This document shows, in pieces, positions 51,565 to 61,270 of a stretch of DNA of 64,000 nucleotides. The DNA comes from EW11 sp035765635. Its GTDB lineage: Bacteria; Verrucomicrobiota; Verrucomicrobiia; Opitutales; Opitutaceae. Every line of letters begins with the position of its first letter. The first letter of the stretch is position 1. The DNA lies in NCBI GenBank assembly GCA_035765635.1, contig DASTWZ010000009.1, forward strand, positions 124,001-188,000, in the 5' to 3' direction. Under the pieces are notes generated by a model, which saw only the letters and a program-made list of their open reading frames with translations, made no database searches and was not told where the DNA came from. The position numbers were made by a program, and so were the translations under genes.

Positions 51565-53187
51565 TCACCTCGCCCACGCCGCTCCTTCCGGTGTGCGACG
51601 CCAGGCAAAATATTCGTCGAGAGCCTTGAGACCGTCAGGGTTTGGTACAGGGCCGGGATACGCTTCGTTTTTAAAATACATCAGTTGGCCATCGCTCTCG
51701 GTGAATCGCGGCCAAGCTGGAACACCCGGACCATTGGGGTCGCCGTGTTTCGCAAAGTTCGCCCAGTAGGTCGCCACGGTTTCAGAAATAGCCCAGTCGC
51801 CCTCGGTGAGATCAGGATTTTTGCGATCGAGAGTTTGAAACACGTAAGCGACGTCTGGACCGTGAGCCATGCCGTGGTCCGCCTCGGGAGAGTTCGCCGG
51901 ATGAGCCGGATGCTGATCGAAATAGTAGAAGAATACCTTTGATTTGCCCGTGCTCGACTGAAGCCGCGCCCAACTCCACGTGTGCCAGCCAAAAGCCGCA
52001 TCGCGCATTAGATCCCGCGCGCTTCTTGGAATGGAATTTTCGCCGGACGGGTACAGCTCGAGTAGTCGATCGGCAAAGGGACCGAAGCGTTTTCGCGTCA
52101 GCGCAAGATATTCCTCTGGTGTCTTCTCTCTCGTGAAACTCAAACCTTCATCGGAATTATAACCGACGATGACCGGCACGTCATTGTAGTGCCCGGCTTG
52201 ATACAGTTTATACTGGTCATCCGGAATCACCCAGCCGTCGATGATCGGCCAGCCCGTGCCGGTGCCCCAACCGTCAGGCAATTTCCCCGGCGGAAGCCGC
52301 CGAAGCTCGGCCAGCGACCTGGCGCCGGCAGATTTTGCGTAAGCTTCTCCGGCGCGTTCGGCATCGGCTAGAAGCTTCATATTCTCTCCGGGATAGGTCG
52401 TGAGACGATGCGGACCAAACGAACCGCCGCTCTGCGAGATCGCTCCGTGAAACAACCCTCGGGCCTGCGGCGAAGCGGAGAGCATGCTGACCGCGATGCC
52501 GCCGGCCGATTCGCCAAAAATCGTCACGCGATTCGGATCACCGCCAAAAGCCGCGATATTTTTCTGCACCCATCGCAGACCCGCGATCATGTCATGCAAA
52601 CCGTAGTTGCCAGAAGCATGGTGCGGGGACTCCGCGCTCAATTCCGGATGCGCGAGAAATCCCAATGAACCGACGCGATAGTTGATGCTGACGAAAACAA
52701 CGCCTTTACGCGCAAGGTGCTCACCTGTGACCCAAGGTCCAGATGTGCCGCCCTCGGCGAATCCGCCACCGTATATCCAGACGAGTACTGGGACGCCTTC
52801 GTCGGCGCGCTTTGCCGGTGTCCAAACATTCAGGTAGAGACAGTCTTCGCTGACATTGCCTTTACCGCCTCGCTGGTACGGATCGGGACCGAACTTTGTA
52901 GCATCGCGTACGCCCTCCCATTTCTCCGCGGGTCTCGGAACGCACCAGCGGAGATCGCCGACCGGCGGCGCGGCAAAAGGTATGCCGCGATACACGGTCA
53001 AATCCTTTTCGGTCACGCCTCGCACAAGTCCGTATTCTGTTTTCACCGGCGTCGGCTGCTGCGCGAGGGCGCCTCCCGAAAACGATGCAGCGAGCAGAAA
53101 CATTTTCACCCAGTATCCGACGCGAGTTTTAGGCGGCAAATTGCGTCCCACCGCTGAGCCGTTAACGAGCAGTCCAGAAATTTGCAT
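51565..53187 (-). CDS. Type-B carboxylesterase
   Basis: A 540-residue secreted esterase. A hydrophobic export segment lies at about 28-42 (KMFLLAASFSGGALAQ). Family blocks: LTVYRGIPFAAPPVGDLRW, SEDCLYLNVWTP, oxyanion WIYGGGFAEGG and nucleophile VTIFGESAGGIAVSM. It probably hydrolyses carboxylic esters, possibly acetyl or feruloyl groups on plant glycans. The ATG at 53187 has an AGGAAG ribosome site; an ATG at 53103 would place the signal peptide right at the N terminus and is an alternative. Confidence 0.87.
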   Translation of the reverse strand: MQISGLLVNGSAVGRNLPPKTRVGYWVKMFLLAASFSGGALAQQPTPVKTEYGLVRGVTEKDLTVYRGIPFAAPPVGDLRWCVPRPAEKWEGVRDATKFGPDPYQRGGKGNVSEDCLYLNVWTPAKRADEGVPVLVWIYGGGFAEGGTSGPWVTGEHLARKGVVFVSINYRVGSLGFLAHPELSAESPHHASGNYGLHDMIAGLRWVQKNIAAFGGDPNRVTIFGESAGGIAVSMLSASPQARGLFHGAISQSGGSFGPHRLTTYPGENMKLLADAERAGEAYAKSAGARSLAELRRLPPGKLPDGWGTGTGWPIIDGWVIPDDQYKLYQAGHYNDVPVIVGYNSDEGLSFTREKTPEEYLALTRKRFGPFADRLLELYPSGENSIPRSARDLMRDAAFGWHTWSWARLQSSTGKSKVFFYYFDQHPAHPANSPEADHGMAHGPDVAYVFQTLDRKNPDLTEGDWAISETVATYWANFAKHGDPNGPGVPAWPRFTESDGQLMYFKNEAYPGPVPNPDGLKALDEYFAWRRTPEGAAWAR

Positions 53188-53339
53188 ACTATATTACTTC
53201 CTTCCGCGGCGAAATTTTGGACAAACGAAATTTGGACAAATGCGACGAGCGTGGAAAACGCAGCGCATCTGGAAAGCCCAGACCCGAGTTGGGACAGCGG
53301 CGGGCTAGAGGTCTGCGACCAGTTGACATCGGCGAATAG

Positions 53340-53355
53340 ATGTGCATGTACACAT
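53340..53355. promoter_or_regulatory. MarR operator 1 (ATGTGCATGTACACAT)
   Basis: A 16-bp near-perfect palindrome just before, or overlapping, the MarR start. The same site with one central change occurs at 53832, upstream of the SDR gene, so the MarR protein probably represses itself and the downstream cassette. Confidence 0.7.
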
Positions 53356-53357
53356 GC

Positions 53358-53798
53358 ATGCCGAAAGAATTGGATTTTTCTGTCCGCCAGAACTGCGTAT
53401 GCTTCAACCTTCGCCGGGCGGCGCGGGTTGTGACACAATTTTTCGACGCGGAGATGCGACGGCATGGCATTCGCAGTACGCAGGGGTCCGTTCTAGCCGC
53501 GCTGCATACCATCGGGCCGTCGAATATGGCGGAGCTGAGCGAGGTGCTAGGAATGGAGCGCACGACCCTCTTGCGAAATCTCCGGCCATTGCAGCGGGAC
53601 GGTTTGGTGACCATCGAAGGCGGTGGACACGGAGCGCGGGTCGAACTTTCGATCACCGCCAAAGGCCGCAAGCAGATCGAAAAGCTCACACCGGCTTGGG
53701 CTGCCGCCCAACGCACGGCCGTTCAAGTGCTCGGTGAAAGCCGTTGGTCCGCGATCCTTGCCGATCTCGATGCGGTCGCCGCCGCTCTGAAAAATTAA
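53358..53798 (+). CDS. MarR-family transcriptional regulator
   Basis: A 146-residue winged-helix repressor when started at Met53358 (MPKELDFSV); an in-frame ATG at 53340 would put the operator inside the gene. The HTH and wing are clear: NMAELSEVLGMERTTLLRNL then RPLQRDGLVTIEGGGHGARV. The N- and C-terminal helices would form the dimer. Members of the family respond to small phenolic or toxic compounds and often control efflux, in keeping with the RND genes downstream. Confidence 0.88.
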   Translation: MPKELDFSVRQNCVCFNLRRAARVVTQFFDAEMRRHGIRSTQGSVLAALHTIGPSNMAELSEVLGMERTTLLRNLRPLQRDGLVTIEGGGHGARVELSITAKGRKQIEKLTPAWAAAQRTAVQVLGESRWSAILADLDAVAAALKN

Positions 53799-53831
53799 CA
53801 GCGAAAACTCAACTCGAGGCGGCTCCCTTTG

Positions 53832-53847
53832 ATGTGCATATACACAT
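53832..53847. promoter_or_regulatory. MarR operator 2 (ATGTGCATATACACAT)
   Basis: Differs from operator 1 at a single base. It lies 24 bp before the SDR start, in the position to block the promoter of the SDR-MFP-RND genes. Confidence 0.7.
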
Positions 53848-53870
53848 AACCCAGCAGTCCGAATCTCACC

Positions 53871-54737
53871 ATGTCTCAAAATATTCCGAATCCATCCACC
53901 CAGGCCCAAACTCGCCTCGGCGGCGATCTTCACCCGACGCACCAATCCGGCACAGCGGCCAACACAAAATCGTGGGTGCTCATCACGGGCGCATCGAGCG
54001 GCTTCGGCGAGGAGTTTGCCCGCCAATATGCCCAGCAGGGCCATGCCTTGGTTTTGGTCGCGCGCCGACTCGATCGGTTGCAAGCTCTGGCCGAAACCCT
54101 CCGTCAGCAATATGGTACTCGAGTCGTGGTGGAGCCGGTTGACCTTTCCGAGATCACGGCGGTTGTTCGGCTGGAAGAGCGGCTTCGTGATCGCGGCATT
54201 GCGATCGACATTCTGATCAACAACGCCGGTCACGGGCTGCAGGGTGCATTCATCGACGCGCCGCTCGATGCAACGCTGTCGATGGCGCAGTTGGACATCA
54301 TGAGTCTGACCGCCCTCACCCACGTCTTTACGCGAGGCATGCGTGAGCGGCGTCGAGGAAAGATTCTGCTCGTGGCCAGCGTGCTGGCCTACCAGGGCGT
54401 GGAAAACTTTGCCGTTTATTCGGCCGCGAAGGCTTACGTATTACGCCTCGGCGAAGCCCTGCATCGCGAATTCAAACGTGACGGAATCGTGGTTACGACG
54501 TTGTGCCCAGGGATGTCGGATACCGGATTTGCGCAGGCAGCGAAGCAGAAGATCACGCCAACGTTGAAGCTCCTGATGATGAAGCCGGCTCCTGTCGTGC
54601 GGGCCGGCATACGTGCGCTTCAGGCTGGACGTATAAGCGTGGTGCCCGGCTGGGCCAACAAAGCGGTCGCGATCTTCACTTGGGCAACACCGCGTCGGAT
54701 CCACCAAGCGATGATGTCCCAAACGATGAACGGCTGA
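53871..54737 (+). CDS. Short-chain dehydrogenase/reductase
   Basis: A 288-residue NAD(P)-dependent oxidoreductase. Nucleotide-binding VLITGASSGFGEEFARQYAQ, NNAGHG loop, catalytic Ser region ILLVASVLAYQ and YSAAKAYVLRLGEAL with the Tyr-x3-Lys pair are present. About 40 residues of low-complexity sequence precede the fold, so a later start is possible. It is the first gene after MarR operator 2 and presumably modifies the compound that the downstream pump exports; substrate unknown. Confidence 0.88.
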   Translation: MSQNIPNPSTQAQTRLGGDLHPTHQSGTAANTKSWVLITGASSGFGEEFARQYAQQGHALVLVARRLDRLQALAETLRQQYGTRVVVEPVDLSEITAVVRLEERLRDRGIAIDILINNAGHGLQGAFIDAPLDATLSMAQLDIMSLTALTHVFTRGMRERRRGKILLVASVLAYQGVENFAVYSAAKAYVLRLGEALHREFKRDGIVVTTLCPGMSDTGFAQAAKQKITPTLKLLMMKPAPVVRAGIRALQAGRISVVPGWANKAVAIFTWATPRRIHQAMMSQTMNG

Positions 54738-54769
54738 GCGCAGCGCGGCGCCACTGGACCAATTGAACG

Positions 54770-55951
54770 ATGAACACTTCTACAGACTTCTCCGCCTCCC
54801 ATTCTGCGCTCTTCCGAACGAAGCCATTCAGTCGTGCCTGGCTGATTCGTCGCGGCACTCTGATCGCGCTAGGCTCCATTGGGAGCGTCGCTTTACTCGG
54901 CTGCGGCCGAGGCAGTGCGAAAGTCACTGCGGTCGCGCCCCGCGTCGTTAGAGTGGTCGAGATCGATGCATCATCCAACAACGGAACGGCAGCGACGCAA
55001 TATACCGGCGTCGTTCGCGCGCGCACCGAGAGCAATTTGGGATTTCGTGTCGCAGGGAAAATTTCCGAGCGACTCGTAAACGCCGGCGACACGGTGAAAA
55101 AAGATCAGCCATTGTTGAAGCTCGATCCCGTCGATTACGAACTCGCGCTCCAATCTGCCCGCGCCGCAGTCGAAGCCGCGCGCGCCATCAACACGCAAGC
55201 CCGCCTGGAACAGGAGCGCGTTCGCATCCTCGTCGCCAAGGGCGCCGACTCGCGCGATGCGCTGGAAAAAATAGATGCCGCGGCCGAAAGCAGTGGCGCC
55301 CAACTGCGCTCTGCCGAATCGCAGGCAAATCAAATCGCCAATCAGACCAGCTACACGACATTGGTTTCGGACTCCGACGGGATCGTCATGACGACGCTGG
55401 CCGAGCCGGGACAGGTGGTTTCGGCTGGGCAAACCGTAATCGTGCTGGCCAGGGACGGCTCGCGAGAAGCTGCGGTCGATATTCCCGAAGGTTCACTCGA
55501 GGATATTCGCAATCACACCGCCACGGCGCGGCTCTACCTCAATCAAGCGGTAACGGTTCCTGCGACCTTGCGCGAAGTCTCCGGCGTCGCCGACCCGATC
55601 GCCCGCACGTTCCAAGCGCGCTACGTTCTTGAAGGTGACCAGACTCAGTTTCCGTTAGGTTCGACCGTTACCGTTCTCGTTTCCGAGGGTGGAAAATCAA
55701 TCCATCCGAATGCCGAAATTCCATTGGGAAGTTTGATCGATCGCGGTGACGGCGCGGCGGTGTGGGTCGTTGATTCACGCACGTCAGCCGTTCAGAAGCG
55801 TGCGGTCTCCATTGCGAAGCTCGGTGCTGAAACCGCGATCATCAAAGAAGGCCTTCGACCGGGCGACCTCGTCGTTTCTCTCGGCGCTCAACTCCTGAAC
55901 TCCGGCGAGGTCGTGCGCGTTGCGAAATCGGCGGTGAAGGAGGCCAAATGA
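54770..55951 (+). CDS. RND efflux periplasmic adaptor (membrane-fusion protein)
   Basis: A 393-residue periplasmic adaptor. The N terminus has a lipoprotein-like signal (LIALGSIGSVALLGC). The lipoyl halves are GFRVAGKISERLVNAGDTVK and SDSDGIVMTTLAEPGQVVSA, separated by a coiled coil (about 110-185), with beta-barrel and membrane-proximal domains behind. It joins the inner-membrane pump to an outer-membrane channel; no TolC-type gene is present here, so a channel from elsewhere is needed. Overlaps the pump gene by 4 nt. Confidence 0.9.
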   Translation: MNTSTDFSASHSALFRTKPFSRAWLIRRGTLIALGSIGSVALLGCGRGSAKVTAVAPRVVRVVEIDASSNNGTAATQYTGVVRARTESNLGFRVAGKISERLVNAGDTVKKDQPLLKLDPVDYELALQSARAAVEAARAINTQARLEQERVRILVAKGADSRDALEKIDAAAESSGAQLRSAESQANQIANQTSYTTLVSDSDGIVMTTLAEPGQVVSAGQTVIVLARDGSREAAVDIPEGSLEDIRNHTATARLYLNQAVTVPATLREVSGVADPIARTFQARYVLEGDQTQFPLGSTVTVLVSEGGKSIHPNAEIPLGSLIDRGDGAAVWVVDSRTSAVQKRAVSIAKLGAETAIIKEGLRPGDLVVSLGAQLLNSGEVVRVAKSAVKEAK

Positions 55952-58900
55952 GCCGCTTCAATCTTTCTGCTCTGGCTGTCAAGGAACAGGCCATCACGTT
56001 GTTTCTTCTCATCGCGATTGCTGCCGCAGGCGTGCTGGCGTTCGGCAAACTCGGTCGCGCCGAGGATCCCACCTTTGTGGTCAAAATCATGACTGTGACC
56101 GCAGTCTGGCCCGGAGCCACGGCTGAGGAGATGCAGAACCAAGTTGCGGATCGTCTGGAGAAACGACTTCAGGAGCTCGAACACTACGATCGCACAGAGA
56201 CTTCATCGCGGCCCGGGCTGATGACGATGAAGGTTTACCTGAAAGACAACACGCCACCGGTCGAGGTGCCCGAGGAGTTTTATCAGGTGCGCAAGAAGCT
56301 CAGCGACGAAGCGCGCTTTCTGCCTCGCGGCGTGCTCGGTCCCATCTTCAACGACGAATATTCCGACGTCTTTTTTTCTCTCTATGCGCTCAAGGCCGCT
56401 GATCTTCCGCATCGCGATCTCGTGCAAGACGCCGAACGGCTGCGGCAACGGCTGACCCGCGTATCCGGCGTGCAGAAGGTAAAGATCTTGGGTGAACAGG
56501 ACCAAAAAATCTTCGTTGAAATCTCGTACCAACGACTCGCGACGCTCGGCGTGAGCGCCCAGTCCTTGTTCAGCGCGATTGCGCGCCACAACGACGTCAC
56601 GCCGTCCGGCTTCGTCGAAGCGGATGGTCCTCGCGTCTACCTTCGCGTCGACGGTGCGATCACCGATGTCGAGTCGGTCCGATCGATTCCTCTCGCGGTG
56701 CCCGGCAGGAGCTTGACCGTCGGCGATGTGGCTGAGGTCCGTAAAGGTTACGAGGACCCTCCCAGCTACGTTATCCGCGAGGGCGGCGAGCCGGCACTCA
56801 TTCTCGGTGTGGTGATGCACAAGCGCTACAATGGCCTTACCCTTGGTAAAGACCTCGCGACTGAAGTCAGCCGCCTTCAAGCGGAGCTCCCGGTTGGCAT
56901 TTCCCTGACGCAGATTTCCGATCAAGCGTCGGTCATCAAAGCAGCGATCAACGAATTCATGGTGAAGTTTTTCACGGCGTTGGGAGTCGTGATTTTCGTC
57001 AGTCTGGTGACCCTCGGGTTTCGCGTCGGCATTGTGGTAGCCGCAGCCGTTCCGCTGACGCTCGCCGCCGTTTTTCTGATCATGCTCCTGACCGGTCGGG
57101 ACTTCGACCGCATCACGTTGGGCGCGCTCATTTTGTCTCTCGGCCTTCTGGTCGATGACGCGATCATCGCCATCGAGACGATGGTCGTGAAAATGGAGGA
57201 AGGCTGGGATCGCGTGAAGGCGGCGAGCTACGCCTGGACGTCGACTGCGGCGCCGATGCTCACCGGGACTTTGGTCACGATCGTCGGTTTTCTGCCAGTC
57301 GGATTCGCCCGTTCCACAGCCGGCGAATACGCCGGTAACATTTTTTGGATCGTCGCTTTTTCCCTGCTGGTGTCGTGGTTTGTGGCGGTGATTTTCACGC
57401 CCTACATGGGGGTGAAACTTCTGCCGAACATCCCACGCAAGGCGGACGAACACCACTCGATCTACGGCACGAAAAGCTACCAACGGTTCCGTCGTCTCAT
57501 TCGAATTTGCGTGGACCACAAATGGGTGACCATGGGATGCACGGTTGGACTGTTCACCGTGTCGGCTTTGGGAATGACCATTGTGAAGAAACAATTTTTC
57601 CCGAACTCGGACCGGGTGGAGTTGACCCTCGAGGCAAACCTTCCCGCCGGGTCGGCGTTCTCCACGACCGAACGCACGGTGCATCACATCGAAGAAGCCA
57701 TGCTCGCGCTGCCCGAAGCGAAGCATGTGACGAGTTATATCGGACAAGGCGCTCCCCGCTTTTTCTTTTCGCTCAATTCGGAACTACCCAATCCCGCTTT
57801 TGCGCAAGTCGTGATTCAGACGGAGAGCCCGAAGCAGCGTGACATTCTCAAAAACAAGATTCGCGGCCTTGTCTCGGAAGGTCGTTTTCCTGAGGCGCGG
57901 GTGCGCGTCACACAGTTTCTCTTTGGGCCGCCGGTGCCTTATCCTGTGCTCTTCCGCGTGACCGGCGGCGATTTAAACGAAATCCGTCGAATCGCCAACG
58001 ATGTCAGGCAGGTCATGGAGAAAAATCCACACCTCCGTGATGTGCACCTGGACTGGGGCGAAAAGACGCCCGTGTTGCATCTGGCGATTGACGAGGAGAG
58101 ACTGCACTTGCTCGGCCTCACTCCGCAGGACACTGCGCTCCAGCTTCAATCGATCCTCCAAGGTGCAACCGTCTCCCAAGTGCGAAGTGGCGATCGTACC
58201 GTCGACGTTCAAGTGAGAAGCCCGAAGCTCGAGCGAGACGGTCTTGACGGGATCGGCGATTTAATTGTTCGCAACGATCAAGGACGTTCCGTTCCCCTCC
58301 GACAGATTGCCCGCATCGAGACGCGCATGGAAGACGCCGTGTTGAAGCGCTACAATCGGGAACTCTACATCGCTGTCCAAGGCGACGTCGTCGACGGACT
58401 TCAGCCGCCCGACGTCACCGCCGAAGTGCTGCCTCAGCTTGCCGCAATCAAGGCGCGTCTGCCGGATGGATATCGGATCGACACCGGCGGCTCCGTCGAA
58501 GAGAGCGGGAAAGCGAACCGAGCGTTGGCGCTGCTGTTCCCCGTCATGATTCTCGCCACACTCGCGCTGATCATGTTTCAGGTGCGCTCGTTTTCGGCTA
58601 TGTTCATGGCGTTCGCCACCGGCCCGTTGGGGTTGGTGGGAGCCGTACCGACGCTGATTTTTTTCAACCAACCTTTCGGATTCAATGCGATCCTCGGGCT
58701 TATCGGGCTCTCGGGTATTTTGATTCGCAACACGCTTATCTTGGTCGATCAAATCCACCACGATCAGGCAGCCGGGCTTTCCGACTACGATGCCATTGTC
58801 GAATCGACGGTGCGGCGCGCCCGCCCCGTGGTGCTCACAGCCGTCGCTGCGATGCTCGCGTTCATTCCTCTCACGCACTCTTCATTTTGGGGTGCGTTGG

Positions 58901-59043
58901 CCTACGTGCTGATCGGCGGTGTAGGCGCCGGAACGGTGCTCACGCTTCTGTTCCTGCCGGCACTCTACGCGATCTGGTTCAAGGTGAAGAAGCCCAGCGA
59001 CCACGAGCGCCGCGAAATCACACCCGCTTTGGCGGCGGTATGA
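55948..59043 (+). CDS. RND-family efflux transporter (AcrB/MexB-like)
   Basis: A 1,031-residue inner-membrane pump with 12 membrane segments and two large periplasmic loops. The N terminus (LAVKEQAITLFLLIAIAAAG) and the proton-relay helix ILSLGLLVDDAIIAIETMVV, with its two aspartates, are typical. WPGATAEEMQNQVADRLEKR is the conserved porter start. Sequence style is closest to HAE1-type pumps of small organic molecules rather than metals. Third gene of the MarR-controlled cassette. Confidence 0.92.
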   Translation: MSRFNLSALAVKEQAITLFLLIAIAAAGVLAFGKLGRAEDPTFVVKIMTVTAVWPGATAEEMQNQVADRLEKRLQELEHYDRTETSSRPGLMTMKVYLKDNTPPVEVPEEFYQVRKKLSDEARFLPRGVLGPIFNDEYSDVFFSLYALKAADLPHRDLVQDAERLRQRLTRVSGVQKVKILGEQDQKIFVEISYQRLATLGVSAQSLFSAIARHNDVTPSGFVEADGPRVYLRVDGAITDVESVRSIPLAVPGRSLTVGDVAEVRKGYEDPPSYVIREGGEPALILGVVMHKRYNGLTLGKDLATEVSRLQAELPVGISLTQISDQASVIKAAINEFMVKFFTALGVVIFVSLVTLGFRVGIVVAAAVPLTLAAVFLIMLLTGRDFDRITLGALILSLGLLVDDAIIAIETMVVKMEEGWDRVKAASYAWTSTAAPMLTGTLVTIVGFLPVGFARSTAGEYAGNIFWIVAFSLLVSWFVAVIFTPYMGVKLLPNIPRKADEHHSIYGTKSYQRFRRLIRICVDHKWVTMGCTVGLFTVSALGMTIVKKQFFPNSDRVELTLEANLPAGSAFSTTERTVHHIEEAMLALPEAKHVTSYIGQGAPRFFFSLNSELPNPAFAQVVIQTESPKQRDILKNKIRGLVSEGRFPEARVRVTQFLFGPPVPYPVLFRVTGGDLNEIRRIANDVRQVMEKNPHLRDVHLDWGEKTPVLHLAIDEERLHLLGLTPQDTALQLQSILQGATVSQVRSGDRTVDVQVRSPKLERDGLDGIGDLIVRNDQGRSVPLRQIARIETRMEDAVLKRYNRELYIAVQGDVVDGLQPPDVTAEVLPQLAAIKARLPDGYRIDTGGSVEESGKANRALALLFPVMILATLALIMFQVRSFSAMFMAFATGPLGLVGAVPTLIFFNQPFGFNAILGLIGLSGILIRNTLILVDQIHHDQAAGLSDYDAIVESTVRRARPVVLTAVAAMLAFIPLTHSSFWGALAYVLIGGVGAGTVLTLLFLPALYAIWFKVKKPSDHERREITPALAAV

Positions 59044-59086
59044 AGGTCGAAGTGTTCGAGGAAGGAGTCGTTATTCGCGGTGACGG

Positions 59087-61186
59087 CTAGGGCCGGCGGT
59101 GACTTATCCAAGTAACCTTGTCGGTAAGCCTGACGGAATCCCTCTCTGCGTGCGCTTCGATAATATTATCGCCGGGCCTCAGAGACACTTGTTCCCAAAC
59201 GAAGATATGATTGTCCGAGGACTTGGTTCCCAGATCGGATCCATTTAGAATCAAACTGACGCTCGGGAGGTTGGAGTAGATTTTGATATTGGTTGTTTCA
59301 CCGGTCCTTTCCGCAAAACGGCGCGAGGTAATATAAACCATGGGTTCACTGTTCCAGTTAGCTTTATACCAATAGAAAGCGTCCTTTCGAATCTTACGAT
59401 CGGCCGTCACGAGACCTTTATCATTTATGCCCGGAGTGCCGCCTTCGTGGCGGCCATCGCTCGCGAAATCGAACATGCACCAGACAAGTTTGCACCAGAG
59501 CCACGGACGTGTGGCCATGGTCTGCCAATACACTTCGTGGAACTTCGCCTGCCACTCTTCAGGATGCCATCGGCCGTTTGCCTCGGGCTTTTTATCGGTT
59601 AACTCGTGCTGTGTAGTATTGGCGCCAGCGCCAAACTCACTCATGCCGATGCGCAAATCGGGACGATCCGCCCGTTGCCGGTCCAGCCAGGGAGCCAAGT
59701 CTTCCAGGGCATCCCGATACCAGCCGAAATAGTGATTGAATCCGATTGCGTCCGGAATTCCGGCGCGCGGTTCGGTGGCATCACCATTGCTGGCGTAGGT
59801 GCTGAGGCGAGAGGGATCTTCTTTCCGCACGACTGCGGCGAGTTCGCGCAGAAGCCTGTCATTCGTGTCGAGTGGAATGGTTTTTTTGTTTCGCACGAAT
59901 GTCTCGTTGCCAATGCTCCAAAAGCATATTGCCGGGTGCTGCGCATTTTGGCGGATCAATTCCCGAAGCTGTTCCTTCGCGCTCTCGAAGAACGCCGGAT
60001 TGTCGAGAGCGTCATTCGTGTACGCCACTTCCGCCCACATGATCATGCCGCGCTCGTCCGCGAGATCATTCCACAATTGCGATTGTTGATAGTGGGATTG
60101 GCGCACGACTGTGCAGCCCATTTCCTCGATTATTGAAAAATCTTCGCGCTCGTCGCTCGGCGAAATAGCCCAACCTTTTCCAGCTCGCTCCTGATGTCGG
60201 CTCACGCCGTGGAGGTCGAGATATCGGTCGTTAAGGATGAAGCCGCGGTCAGGATCCACTGCAAAGGTGCGGAGGCCGAGCGGAAGCGACACAAGGTCCC
60301 GCACTACCCCTCCAACGATCACGTAGTTATTTACCCGATACAAATAGGGATCGGCTTTGGCATTCCATCGGTGCGGATGAGAAATGACTACTCGACCAGT
60401 GATCACTTCGCGCTGAAGTGGATTGAGCCGGACAGGTTTTTCCAGCCGGCCGACGATTTGCCCGGCAGCATCAACGATTTCCGTTCGGGTGAGAAATTTC
60501 GCCGAGCTCTCGCCCTCGTTTGCCACTTTCATCTTCACGCTCAACTCAGCCGCAATGTCCGTCAGATTTGTCTGCTGAATGAACACACCAGGAGACCCGT
60601 GATCCATCATTTCGATATGCACTCGATCCGTCGCAATCAAACGAACCCCGCGATAAAGGCCGCCGAAAAACGTGTAGTCGGCGCTTATTGGCGGCAGGTT
60701 GTCGCCCTCGGCATTCGTCACCCGCACAACGAGAATGTTGTCGTGCTGGTGACTCAGTGTCTCCGTTAGGTCAAATCGGAATCGGGCGTAACCGCCGCGA
60801 TGCTCCCCAATTCGAACACCGTTCAGAAAAACTTCAGCAATGCGATTGGCACCATCAAACTCGATGAACACCTGCTTGTCCTTCCATTCGGCCGGGACCA
60901 ACAAATGCCGCCGATACCACGCTTCTCCCCGGTAATACCCTCTGCCATCGCTACCGTCTCCGACGTTCCAAGTGTGCGGTAGGCTCACTATCTCCCAAAC
61001 CGAGTCATCAACATTTGGGGCTGCGGGGTTCTCCATGTGGCCTTTAAAAAACCGCCAGTCTGACATCAGATCCATTGTCTCCCGCGGGCTCGTTTCCGAG
61101 GCCGCCGCGGCGGAGGGCGAACAAAATGTCCATAGGATATATAGAATGACACCGACGCGGCCTAAACGTGAAGCAGATGAATACAT
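59087..61186 (-). CDS. Secreted GH2 glycoside hydrolase (beta-galactosidase-like)
   Basis: A 699-residue exported enzyme. Signal peptide ends near SAAAASE. GH2 sugar-binding domain (VSLPHTWNVGDGSDGRGYYR), immunoglobulin domain, and barrel with the motifs GVSRHQERAGKG, CFWSIGNETFV (acid/base Glu) and IGMSEFGAGANT (nucleophile Glu). A C-terminal beta domain (TTNIKIYSNLPSVSLILNGS) follows. Substrate could be beta-galactoside or another plant-cell-wall glycoside. It lies directly downstream of a TonB receptor on the same strand, but a strong terminator lies between them. Confidence 0.87.
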   Translation of the reverse strand: MYSSASRLGRVGVILYILWTFCSPSAAAASETSPRETMDLMSDWRFFKGHMENPAAPNVDDSVWEIVSLPHTWNVGDGSDGRGYYRGEAWYRRHLLVPAEWKDKQVFIEFDGANRIAEVFLNGVRIGEHRGGYARFRFDLTETLSHQHDNILVVRVTNAEGDNLPPISADYTFFGGLYRGVRLIATDRVHIEMMDHGSPGVFIQQTNLTDIAAELSVKMKVANEGESSAKFLTRTEIVDAAGQIVGRLEKPVRLNPLQREVITGRVVISHPHRWNAKADPYLYRVNNYVIVGGVVRDLVSLPLGLRTFAVDPDRGFILNDRYLDLHGVSRHQERAGKGWAISPSDEREDFSIIEEMGCTVVRQSHYQQSQLWNDLADERGMIMWAEVAYTNDALDNPAFFESAKEQLRELIRQNAQHPAICFWSIGNETFVRNKKTIPLDTNDRLLRELAAVVRKEDPSRLSTYASNGDATEPRAGIPDAIGFNHYFGWYRDALEDLAPWLDRQRADRPDLRIGMSEFGAGANTTQHELTDKKPEANGRWHPEEWQAKFHEVYWQTMATRPWLWCKLVWCMFDFASDGRHEGGTPGINDKGLVTADRKIRKDAFYWYKANWNSEPMVYITSRRFAERTGETTNIKIYSNLPSVSLILNGSDLGTKSSDNHIFVWEQVSLRPGDNIIEAHAERDSVRLTDKVTWISHRRP

Positions 61187-61187
61187 G

Positions 61188-61227
61188 ATAAAAATAGTGG
61201 GGCGCCGTCCCCCGAAAGACGGCGCCC
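61188..61227 (-). terminator. Terminator after TonB receptor 2
   Basis: A 10-bp perfect stem (GGGCGCCGTC with GACGGCGCCC) and 8-nt loop; on the minus strand it is followed by CCCACTATTTTT. Confidence 0.8.
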
Positions 61228-61270
61228 TCGTGCGATACTGACAGTATCTCTGTTATATACCCACAGAGAA

